Positions 6,972 to 13,540 of a stretch of 15,168 nucleotides of DNA are shown here, piece after piece. Numbering within the stretch: position 1 is the stretch's first letter; each line of letters starts with the position of its first letter. Source of the stretch: JACTUC01 sp964477685 (GTDB taxonomy: Archaea > Thermoproteota > Methanomethylicia > Methanomethylicales > Methanomethylicaceae). The stretch spans positions 1 to 15,168 of the forward strand of contig CAYZHK010000038.1 of assembly GCA_964477685.1 (NCBI GenBank), in the 5' to 3' direction. The position numbers and the translations under genes are program-made. Under the pieces are notes generated by a model that was not told the DNA's origin, searched no databases, and saw nothing but the letters and a program-made list of their open reading frames with translations.

Positions 6972-7427
6972 GTGTCCAACACTCAGTCCAACGGCAGGCG
7001 TGAGACTATAACACGTCTGGAAGTGGAAAAAGCCCTCTTCACGGCCTCCGAAATGATAGCCTCCATGATGTATACCTCTGCATTCCCTAACCACACCAGC
7101 GAAGGGTCGCTGGACCTTTGGGAACTGGAATACAAGATCACCCAGGTGCTCACTGACACAGCCAACAGCATAGCTGAGGTGGCGCCGACCATGGCCAACG
7201 GCCTCTCCTTCGAGGTGAAGAGAAGGCGGGCCATACTCATCGATGACATGGTGAACCTCTTCATCGAATGCATAAGGGACGCATTCGGCTCACTGGTCCA
7301 GGTGGAGTACACAACGCCAAGGGTCATTACCATAGGCATCTCGCCCGAGGTCGGCAAAAAGGACTTTATACAGAAAGAGTTCAAGTCCATTATGTACGAT
7401 GTGCTGCGCAACCTCATTGGGAAATAG
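6972..7427 (+). CDS. Conserved-looking hypothetical protein upstream of an acyl-CoA synthetase
   Basis: I do not recognise this 151-residue protein. It is mostly helical by composition, with a long helical central region (LDLWELEYKITQVLTDTANS, KRRRAILIDDMVNLFIECIR). A short strand-rich piece (VQVEYTTPRVITIGIS, about 110-125) precedes a C-terminal amphipathic helix. It has no signal peptide, membrane helix, cysteine pairs or nucleotide-binding loop, so it is probably cytoplasmic. The start is GTG, with TATA-like boxes at suitable distance. It is followed after 36 bases by the acyl-CoA synthetase alpha gene on the same strand, suggesting a two-gene unit and a related or accessory role. That functional link is an inference from position only. 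Codon use and GC match the neighbours. Confidence 0.75.
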   Translation: MSNTQSNGRRETITRLEVEKALFTASEMIASMMYTSAFPNHTSEGSLDLWELEYKITQVLTDTANSIAEVAPTMANGLSFEVKRRRAILIDDMVNLFIECIRDAFGSLVQVEYTTPRVITIGISPEVGKKDFIQKEFKSIMYDVLRNLIGK

Positions 7428-7463
7428 AAGCACCCGATGGCACATCGCAGGTGGGCAGTTGCA

Positions 7464-8870
7464 ATGCGTCCAGACTTGGGCAAACTGTTCTTCCCTGAGT
7501 CTGTCTGCGTGATTGGAGCCTCCAGGGACACCACTGCCATTGGCCACATCATCCTCAAGAACCTCCTCAACGGTGGCTTCGGCGGGGCCATCTTCCCAGT
7601 CAATCCCAAGGCGGACGAGATACTGGGCCTCCGCTGCTACCCCTCAATCCTCAAGGTCCCGCCCCCCGTGGACCTGGCCATCGTCGTGGTCCCGGCCCCT
7701 CTGGCTCCCGCGGTCTTGGGCGAGTGCGGCGAGAAGGGCGTCCAAAATGCGATCGTCATTACCGCAGGCTTTAGGGAATCCGGCGAGGAGGGGAGGGCTC
7801 TGGAGATAGAGGCGCTCAGGGTTGCCCGGGAGGGAGGGATCCGGCTGGTGGGCCCAAACTGCATGGGGCTCTACAGCTCCAGAAACAACCTGACTGCCAC
7901 CTTCACCTCCCTCGTCCCGCCGGAGGGGGCCGTCTCATTCATCTCTCAGAGCGGAGCTGTCGGGGTAACGATGCTGGCTTGGGCAAAGAAGGAGGGGATA
8001 GGCTTCTCCAAGTTCATCAGCCTGGGCAACGAGGCCGACCTTTCATTGAGCGATTTCCTTGAATACTTCGTCGAGGACAGGCGTACCCGGGTTATCACCG
8101 TCTACATGGAATCGGTGAAGGATGGTCGGTCCCTGCTGAGGGTTCTCAAGGCAGCCGCCGTAAAGAAGCCTGTGGTGGTGATGAAGGTGGGGACCACCGC
8201 CTCCGGTGCCAAGGCGGCGGCATCCCACACCGGCGCCATGGCGGTCGAGGACGCCGTCATAGACGGCGTCTTCAGGCAGTGCGGCGTCATAAGGGTCAGG
8301 GATACCGAGGAGCTCTTCCAGCTCGGCGCCAGCTTTGCGGCACTCCCCCTGCCGAGGGGGCGGTCTGCGGCGGTAGTCTCATCGGGGGGAGGCTGGGGCG
8401 TGGAGAGTTCGGACCTGATGGAAGGGAGGGCCATGGCTCTCCCTCCTCTGCCCGAATCTTCAATCCGCGTCCTGGACGGCGTCCTACCCTCCTACTGGTC
8501 ACGGAAGAACCCCGTGGACATGGTGGCGTCATCCAACCCAGAGGCCTATTTCCTGGCTGTGGAGGAGCTCATCAGCAAACCAGGCTTCGACATGGTCTTT
8601 CTCATAGGATATGGCGTCCTGGGCTCCATAGCCCTCCCTTCCATCGTCGCGACAGACTCCAGATACGCCAAGAAAATTGCGTCCCTCGTGAAGGCCCACG
8701 GAAAGCCAATCTATGTGGTGGATGTCCTGGGAAGAGACCAGAGCGAGAGCGCGAGGCAGTTCGAGAGGGCAGGCATCCCCGTCTACAGGACTGTCCGTTC
8801 CGCGGTAGATCAGGCCTATCAGATGCTGCGCTACCAGGAGTACCTTCTGAAAAATAGCGGAAAGAAATAG
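7464..8870 (+). CDS. Acyl-CoA synthetase (ADP-forming), alpha subunit, divergent
   Basis: This 468-residue protein matches the alpha subunit of archaeal ADP-forming acetate/acyl-CoA ligases. These convert acyl-CoA, ADP and phosphate to acid, CoA and ATP, for example at the end of peptide or sugar fermentation. Visible are an N-terminal CoA-binding Rossmann domain (FFPESVCVIGAS, GPNCMGLYS), the ligase phosphate loop ISQSGAVG, GNEADLSLSDFLEYF, and the phosphorylated histidine His255 in SHTGAMA, which corresponds to the known His at about 254-257 in this family. The second ligase-like domain reads SSGGGWGVESSD where classical members have TNAGGPGV..TD, so the substrate may be unusual. The ATP-grasp beta subunit is absent here and must be encoded elsewhere. 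An ATG at 7437 is in frame, but AGGTGG precedes the ATG at 7464, and the His position fits the shorter form. Confidence 0.87.
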   Translation: MRPDLGKLFFPESVCVIGASRDTTAIGHIILKNLLNGGFGGAIFPVNPKADEILGLRCYPSILKVPPPVDLAIVVVPAPLAPAVLGECGEKGVQNAIVITAGFRESGEEGRALEIEALRVAREGGIRLVGPNCMGLYSSRNNLTATFTSLVPPEGAVSFISQSGAVGVTMLAWAKKEGIGFSKFISLGNEADLSLSDFLEYFVEDRRTRVITVYMESVKDGRSLLRVLKAAAVKKPVVVMKVGTTASGAKAAASHTGAMAVEDAVIDGVFRQCGVIRVRDTEELFQLGASFAALPLPRGRSAAVVSSGGGWGVESSDLMEGRAMALPPLPESSIRVLDGVLPSYWSRKNPVDMVASSNPEAYFLAVEELISKPGFDMVFLIGYGVLGSIALPSIVATDSRYAKKIASLVKAHGKPIYVVDVLGRDQSESARQFERAGIPVYRTVRSAVDQAYQMLRYQEYLLKNSGKK

Positions 8871-8890
8871 AGAAGTCAGAGAAAGGCCGT

Positions 8891-9337
8891 TCAGAGGTTC
8901 AGCCTTATTTCTTCCTTGACAACATTGAGCACTATGCTCGTTACAGACCTCTTGACGTTGGGCATCTTGAGGTTTTCCTTGATGAAGGTGTTCAGCTCCT
9001 CCCTCGACTTGAATTTGGCTATGGTGATGATGTCGAAGTCACCAGTGGTGTCATAGACCGCCATCACCGACTTGGACTTGGCAATGGCCCTCTCAACGTC
9101 CACGATGTGACCCCCGTCCACCTGCATCAGAATCACGGCCGTGAGGTCGAAGCCAAGCTTCTCCGGGTCAAGGATAGCTGCAAAGCTCCTGATGACTCCC
9201 ATATCCGCCATCTTCTTGACCCTGTTGTGCACTGTACCCACCGAAAGGCCGAGCTTCTTGGCGATGTCTCGATAGCTTGTCTTAGAATCCTCTTGGACTT
9301 CCTTTAAAATCGCTATGTCTATCTCATCGATATCCAT
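8891..9337 (-). CDS. Lrp/AsnC family transcription regulator
   Basis: The 148-residue protein has the classic two-domain layout. An N-terminal winged helix-turn-helix (about 1-60, with TSYRDIAKKLGLSVGTVHNR) is followed by the RAM/SAM ligand-binding domain (about 65-140) with the TTGDFDIITIA motif that lines the amino-acid pocket. Such proteins form dimers and octamers and repress or activate genes in response to amino acids. The ligand here is unknown. The ATG at 9337 has GGTGA 5 bases before it, which is better than the in-frame TTG (9349) or GTG (9346). The gene converges on the acyl-CoA synthetase and diverges from the hydrolase at 9464, so it may regulate either of these as well as itself. 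Confidence 0.92.
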   Translation of the reverse strand: MDIDEIDIAILKEVQEDSKTSYRDIAKKLGLSVGTVHNRVKKMADMGVIRSFAAILDPEKLGFDLTAVILMQVDGGHIVDVERAIAKSKSVMAVYDTTGDFDIITIAKFKSREELNTFIKENLKMPNVKRSVTSIVLNVVKEEIRLNL

Positions 9338-9373
9338 GCCTATCACCAATTTGTAGCAATAAGAAATGAACTC

Positions 9374-9383
9374 TTTTTTAAAT
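9374..9383 (-). promoter_or_regulatory. TATA box of the Lrp/AsnC gene
   Basis: On the minus strand this reads TTTAAAAAAG, preceded by purine-rich AAGA as a BRE-like element. Its centre lies about 42 bases before the ATG at 9337, giving a leader of about 15 bases that carries the GGTGA ribosome site. Confidence 0.45.
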
Positions 9384-9393
9384 CTTGTGTGCC

Positions 9394-9419
9394 TTTTCTG
9401 GATAAAAAATATCAGAAAA
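9394..9419. promoter_or_regulatory. Imperfect inverted repeat between Lrp/AsnC and hydrolase genes (candidate operator)
   Basis: TTTTCTGGATA (9394-9404) is mirrored by TATCAGAAAA (9410-9419) across five A residues. The arms match except for one extra G. It sits between the two divergent promoters, where an Lrp-type dimer could control both. The binding role is inferred. Confidence 0.4.
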
Positions 9420-9420
9420 T

Positions 9421-9431
9421 GATATATGATA
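9421..9431 (+). promoter_or_regulatory. TATA-like box of the hydrolase gene
   Basis: GATATATGATA is centred about 38 bases upstream of the ATG at 9464, predicting a leader of roughly 12 bases. A GATTTTAA element at 9441-9448 is too close to the start codon to serve as a TATA box for it. Confidence 0.4.
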
Positions 9432-9463
9432 TGGCGAAGAGATTTTAACCGTTCTGATGATGC

Positions 9464-11281
9464 ATGAACAAGCTGATGGTTGTTGAAGCATTCATTTTGC
9501 TAATCATCTCCTTCCTGACGGTCTCATACTTCGCGACTGGCAGCTGGGAGGCACAGGTGCCTTCCCAGGTGAGCTCCTTCAACACGACCTTCTGGAATCT
9601 GGGCCAGGAATACCCGGCCATCAACATGCAGATTGTTTACGTCTCCAACTCCACCAACGGCAACACAACGGTCAACAGATTCGATATTTGGTTTGATAGC
9701 AACTACTATGCAAACGAGACAGTCCGGATCCACTCAATACTCCTGGTACCCAATGCCACCTTCCCCTATGGCGAATGCGTCCCGATCAACTGCTCCTGCA
9801 CCAACGCCTCCTACTGCATCTGCCAGCTGCTTTGCAACTCGACCCTTGCCCCGCACGACAAGCCTGCCATACTGCTGCTCCACGGCACCGGTGGGAATGC
9901 AGGCGATATGCTGGAATATGGGATGATTTTCGCCGAGAAGGGCTATGTAATCATGGCCATGGACTCCCCTGGCTGCGGCAACTCCACCGGGCCAGCCTGC
10001 AACGGGACCAACATTGTCGACTTCTCGGACGGCCCCTACAGCTCCTATTGCTACAACAACGTAATCGCTGCCAGCAGGGCGCTCACGGTTATGGCCGACC
10101 TCCCCTTCACAAACGCCAGTGCCATGGGCGTCTCGGGGGCTTCAATGGGAGGGCTCACCACATTCCTCCTCTCAGCCATTGACGACAGGGTCGCCGCAAG
10201 CGCCCCCATCGCGGCAGCAGGCTACCTCGACGAATCCCTTTTGCGAGGCAGCTTCATCAGCTTCATCATGCCCGCAACGGTCAGCTCCAACGACCCCAAG
10301 GTTAAGGAGTTCGTCAGCTACTTCGACCCACGGGCATACCTTGCGAACCTGACTTCGCCGACCCTCATGCTGATCGGGACCCATGACCAGTTCTTCTTCC
10401 TGGACTCAGTCACCAAGACCTATGCACTCCTGGCTGCCCCGAAGGGCATTGACCTCGCACCAAACCATGGCCATTCCTGCAGTCCGGGCTGGATTGACTC
10501 CGTCTCCATCTGGTTCGACCACTACCTCAGGGCTGCGAACGCAACACTCCCTGCGGCTCCCAACGCCACGGTTTCCTCCATCTACCTGAGCTCTGCCCTG
10601 AGCTTCAGCTTCTCGCCCTCACCCATGGTCAACTTCTCTCCTGTCCTCTACTATAGGTACACCCTCCCTGGCTCCCTCTGGACCGAGGTGGATGCTGCCG
10701 GCGCCCAGACGGTACCCCTCCTCCCGCTCACATCCAATGTGGAGTACTATACCGGGGTGAAGTCCAACGGCTCGCTCATATCAACCTCCTCGGTCAGCGC
10801 TGTCCCAGCCACGTCGGCCCTCTTCTGGATAATTGTCGCCTTCATGGCCCTCCTTGTGGTCATACTGGGATCCAACTGGCGCGAGGAGATCTGGGCCTAT
10901 GCCGCCAGTGATATGCGGAGCACCATTCTCTTCGTCATCAGCGTGGGCCTCTGGCTGGTGGCGGCCTTCTCCTTGGCAGTCCCATGGCTCAACATCCCGG
11001 GCAAGGCATCCCTCAGCCTCCTGCAGTTCTGGGACGCCTACGCGATCTCTCTGCCTGCCTTCTGGATTGTGTTGGCAGCGCTTCTGATAGCCCTCTTCGC
11101 CTACCTGGCGCGGATGTGGATCGGCGGGATAGCTCTTGCAGCCATCGCCGCCTACCTGTACTTCCAGCTGGTCTTCGTCCAGGTGGCAGGGGTCGAGTTC
11201 GCCCTCGGCATCTACCTCTTCGGGATCTGCGTGGCGGTCTCGCTGCTCATCCCTGCGCTGGTCAAGATAATGAAGGACTGA
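9464..11281 (+). CDS. Secreted alpha/beta hydrolase with C-terminal multi-helix membrane domain
   Basis: The 605-residue protein starts with a membrane segment (about 5-24, signal or anchor). An extracytoplasmic alpha/beta hydrolase follows: oxyanion motif LLLHGTGGNAGD, nucleophile Ser227 in GVSGASMGG, acid Asp308 in GTHDQF, and the base His335 or His337 in NHGHS. A beta-rich region at about 360-445 follows, then five membrane helices from 452 to the end. I count 16 N-glycosylation sequons (N-x-S/T), all before 452 and none in the membrane part, which supports an outside location. A Cys-rich insertion (six Cys, about 103-124) precedes the hydrolase core and may form disulfides. The fold fits esterase or S9-type peptidase relatives, and the substrate is unknown. 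The start is ATG. The gene is divergent from the Lrp/AsnC gene and ends 6 bases from a convergent metallo-hydrolase. Confidence 0.85.
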   Translation: MNKLMVVEAFILLIISFLTVSYFATGSWEAQVPSQVSSFNTTFWNLGQEYPAINMQIVYVSNSTNGNTTVNRFDIWFDSNYYANETVRIHSILLVPNATFPYGECVPINCSCTNASYCICQLLCNSTLAPHDKPAILLLHGTGGNAGDMLEYGMIFAEKGYVIMAMDSPGCGNSTGPACNGTNIVDFSDGPYSSYCYNNVIAASRALTVMADLPFTNASAMGVSGASMGGLTTFLLSAIDDRVAASAPIAAAGYLDESLLRGSFISFIMPATVSSNDPKVKEFVSYFDPRAYLANLTSPTLMLIGTHDQFFFLDSVTKTYALLAAPKGIDLAPNHGHSCSPGWIDSVSIWFDHYLRAANATLPAAPNATVSSIYLSSALSFSFSPSPMVNFSPVLYYRYTLPGSLWTEVDAAGAQTVPLLPLTSNVEYYTGVKSNGSLISTSSVSAVPATSALFWIIVAFMALLVVILGSNWREEIWAYAASDMRSTILFVISVGLWLVAAFSLAVPWLNIPGKASLSLLQFWDAYAISLPAFWIVLAALLIALFAYLARMWIGGIALAAIAAYLYFQLVFVQVAGVEFALGIYLFGICVAVSLLIPALVKIMKD

Positions 11282-11287
11282 GTGCCA

Positions 11288-12211
11288 TCAGAGGTGGTCC
11301 CTGAAGGAGTGCCACCTCGTCTCCCTCTTTTCGACATAGCCCTCCTCCTCCAGGTATTTGAGGTACGAGATGATCTGCCTCAGGGGTATGACCTTCCTCA
11401 CGAAATTCACGTCCGAGCCGGAGAACATGGGATAGATCTCGAGGACCAGTTCCTTCAGTGTCTTTCCGGTCCTGCACATTCTGAGGACGTCGTCCAGCCT
11501 CCTTGAGAAATGGGCCTCCAGCGCCTCAAGGTCCGCCGGCGAGAGGGGCGTCTTCTTGTGGCCGGTATAGATCCGCTTAAAGAGCTTCAGCTTCTGGATC
11601 GCCAGGAACTCCTTCCTCAGGTCGCCGACAACCGTGGAGCCCTCCAGCGCCACGTCCCCGGAAAAGACCGAATCCCCGAGGGTGTAGCCGACGCATCCCG
11701 GCGTGTGGCCGGGGATGTGGATGGTGCTCAACAGCCCATCGCCAAGGTCCATCTCCAGCCCCCGGAACTTTGTGTACCCCTCTGGCTTCGTCATCAGGTC
11801 CAGTGATGCTAGGAGCTTAAGCCTGGCGTCGTCCATCTCGTCCAAACTGAAGCCGGCCTCTAGGGCATGGACCCAGACTTCGTCAAGCCATACCAGTGAT
11901 CTCCTATAGTCCTCCAAGGCTACACTGTCATCTTCATGGATGAAGATGCCTGCCCCGCTCTCCCTCTGCACGTACCCCACCATCCCGAAATGGTCAAGGT
12001 GGCCGTGGGTTAGGAGTATCGCATCGATGCGCCAGGAGGTCAGCTTCTTCAGCGCCTCCTCCATGTATTCCCTGTTGGTGGGGCTGTCAAAGCCTGTGTC
12101 CACCAAGACCGTCTTTTTCCCCTTGATCAGGTATATGTTGGTGGCGTCACCTCTCCCCCACTCCCTGGGGAAAGGCACCTGGAGGGAGATTATCTCCATT
12201 CTGGCACCCAT
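11288..12211 (-). CDS. Metallo-beta-lactamase-fold hydrolase with C-terminal winged helix
   Basis: The 307-residue protein shows the MBL metal-binding set: H69, H71, D73 and H74 in THGHLDHFG, H169 in IPGHTPGC, D186 in FSGDVAL and H218 in YTGHKK. This predicts a two-metal hydrolase. After the catalytic domain (about 1-220), a C-terminal tail with IISYLKYLEEEGYVEKRE looks like the small winged-helix extension of LACTB2-like MBL proteins. Those members include RNases and thioesterases, so the substrate cannot be named. The ATG at 12211 follows GGAGGGGG by about 8 bases, which supports it over the in-frame ATG at 12199. It is divergent from a winged-helix gene across a 100-base spacer dense in TATA-like elements. 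Confidence 0.88.
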   Translation of the reverse strand: MGARMEIISLQVPFPREWGRGDATNIYLIKGKKTVLVDTGFDSPTNREYMEEALKKLTSWRIDAILLTHGHLDHFGMVGYVQRESGAGIFIHEDDSVALEDYRRSLVWLDEVWVHALEAGFSLDEMDDARLKLLASLDLMTKPEGYTKFRGLEMDLGDGLLSTIHIPGHTPGCVGYTLGDSVFSGDVALEGSTVVGDLRKEFLAIQKLKLFKRIYTGHKKTPLSPADLEALEAHFSRRLDDVLRMCRTGKTLKELVLEIYPMFSGSDVNFVRKVIPLRQIISYLKYLEEEGYVEKRETRWHSFRDHL

Positions 12212-12263
12212 CTACGTTACCCCCTCCAGAGATATATTGCTTGCCCGCATGGCTGCGAAAAGC

Positions 12264-12273
12264 CTATATATTA
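12264..12273. promoter_or_regulatory. TATA-like core of the divergent MBL / winged-helix promoter region
   Basis: The element CTATATATTA reads as TAATATATAG on the minus strand, about 57 bases before the MBL start codon. It would give a leader containing the GGAGGGGG ribosome site. On the plus strand it is preceded by CGAAAAG (BRE-like) and could serve the gene at 12312. Other AT boxes lie at 12231-12238, 12281-12290 and 12296-12306. Confidence 0.4.
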
Positions 12274-12280
12274 CGCAAAG

Positions 12281-12295
12281 GATTATATTGCAATC
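12281..12295. promoter_or_regulatory. Palindromic element ahead of the winged-helix gene (candidate operator)
   Basis: ATTGCAAT (12287-12294) is a perfect palindrome, and flanking GATT (12281-12284) and AATC (12292-12295) also form inverted arms. It lies just upstream of the start of the winged-helix gene, a typical place for autoregulation. Short palindromes arise by chance in AT-rich DNA, so confidence is low. Confidence 0.3.
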
Positions 12296-12311
12296 AAATA
12301 TATATTGAGGC

Positions 12312-12869
12312 TTGAAATTGGACCCTACCAGCTACCTTGGCGAAGTCGATGAGAAGGTCATGAGGCTCCTTGCCTCCGACTCGGTGACCAGCTTCAGCTT
12401 CCAGGGCATGAAGAGGAGTCTGAAGCTTCATCAGGAGAAGCTCTCCCGCAGCCTCAACAGGCTAGTCTCCACCGGGCTTGTGGGAAGGGCCGACGGCGGT
12501 TATGCCATCACGAAGAAGGGTATACGGATGATGGGCTCTTCGGCTCAGGAGTTGCAATCCGTTGTTGTGGCAACCTCCTACCTGCCCCACGACATAGATG
12601 CCGATGCAGCCCCTGCTGCGCTCAAGGGAAAGTGGTTCAGCGGCGTGAGGTGGCTGGGGAGCTCGCCATCGAGCCTCGGGACCGACCTAAAGTGGGTCAG
12701 CGATGATGGCGAAACCCAGATTAAAGTCTCAATCCGCGATCGGATGCTGGAGGTCTCGCTGGTCTCGTACCCGGCGGGGGAGGCGACGTGGGCACGGGAC
12801 TTGGCCATCAGGCTCCATGGAAAGATCATGAACACCCTCTGCCGGCATGCCCCCACCCAGGACAGCTGA
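12312..12869 (+). CDS. Winged-helix-domain protein of unknown function
   Basis: This 185-residue protein has an N-terminal winged-helix domain (about 10-75: SFQGMKRSLKLHQEKLSRSL as helix pair and recognition helix, then GLVGRADGGYAITKKG as wing). This pattern is typical of archaeal ArsR/MarR-like DNA-binding domains. The C-terminal half (about 80-180) is beta-rich (GKWFSGVRWLG, LKWVSDDGETQIKVSIRDRM, LEVSLVSYP) and I do not recognise it; it could bind a ligand. There are no membrane segments. The start is uncertain: TTG at 12312 sits only one base after GAGG, while TTG at 12318 has GAGG 7 bases upstream. It is divergent from the MBL gene and lies 80 bases before the proteasome beta gene. Confidence 0.72.
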   Translation: MKLDPTSYLGEVDEKVMRLLASDSVTSFSFQGMKRSLKLHQEKLSRSLNRLVSTGLVGRADGGYAITKKGIRMMGSSAQELQSVVVATSYLPHDIDADAAPAALKGKWFSGVRWLGSSPSSLGTDLKWVSDDGETQIKVSIRDRMLEVSLVSYPAGEATWARDLAIRLHGKIMNTLCRHAPTQDS

Positions 12870-12949
12870 GCCCTACAGATGTGACTCGGTAGCCCCGCCC
12901 CTGGTCAATAATACCCGCTATCGACACTACTATCCCCAAGGTGTTATCA

Positions 12950-13540
12950 TTGACAACCACTGTGGGTTTGAAATGCAGTGATGGTGTCGTCCTGGCCTCT
13001 GACAGGCGGGCCAGCAAGGGCGGGATGGTCGGATCCAAGGGCGTAAAGAAGATCTATCCCTTGGATGACAACAAGGCCGTCGCCATTGCAGGCCAGCTGT
13101 CTGACGCCAACTACCTCATCAACCTGGTGAAGGCGGAGTCGAAGCTGATGCAGTTCGAAAGGGGATTCCCCCTCTCGGTCAGTGAGTCCGCCAAGCTCCT
13201 CTCCAACATCCTCTACAACGGGATGAGGAGCTATGCCCCATTCGTAACCGAGATGCTCGTTGCAGGCTTTGACGAGTCTGGCCCTCGCCTCTTCGAGGCC
13301 GACATAAGCGGCGCTGTTACAGAGGAGAAATTCACATCCTCGGGCTCGGGCTCGCCCATCGCGCTGGGCGTCCTCGAATCCAGCTACAGGGAAGGGGTGA
13401 CCTGCGGGGAGGGGTCCGATATAGCCAGCAGGGCAGTCAAGGCGGCCATGGAAAGGGATCCCGGCTCCGGTAACGGCATCATGGTCCTGAGGATAACCAA
13501 GGGCGGCATGGAATGGTCCAATGTGGGGGGTGCAGAGTGA
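12950..13540 (+). CDS. psmB: 20S proteasome beta subunit, apparently without propeptide
   Basis: The beta subunit carries the proteolytic sites of the archaeal 20S proteasome. Numbered from the mature Thr1 (TTTVGLKCSDGVVLASDRRA), the catalytic set is complete: Thr1, Asp17, Lys33, the SGSGSP stretch near Ser129, and the Asp and Ser of ERDPGSGNG (Asp166 and Ser169 equivalents). What is odd is the N-terminus. The frame has a stop at 12890-12892, and the first possible start is a GTG at 12941, leaving only MLSL before Thr1 and no Gly at position -1. The TTG at 12950 has AGGTG 6 bases upstream and gives Met directly followed by Thr1. I prefer this start. Methionine removal alone would then expose the active Thr, as in bacterial HslV. 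It overlaps the alpha gene by one base (TGATG). Confidence 0.9.
   Translation: MTTTVGLKCSDGVVLASDRRASKGGMVGSKGVKKIYPLDDNKAVAIAGQLSDANYLINLVKAESKLMQFERGFPLSVSESAKLLSNILYNGMRSYAPFVTEMLVAGFDESGPRLFEADISGAVTEEKFTSSGSGSPIALGVLESSYREGVTCGEGSDIASRAVKAAMERDPGSGNGIMVLRITKGGMEWSNVGGAE

Noticed and set aside
6983..7609. Minus-strand 208-residue frame opposite the 151-residue gene
   Set aside because: It spans the end of one plus-strand gene and the start of the acyl-CoA synthetase, whose frame is certain. The plus-strand 151-residue frame has a promoter and operon spacing, so I kept that one.
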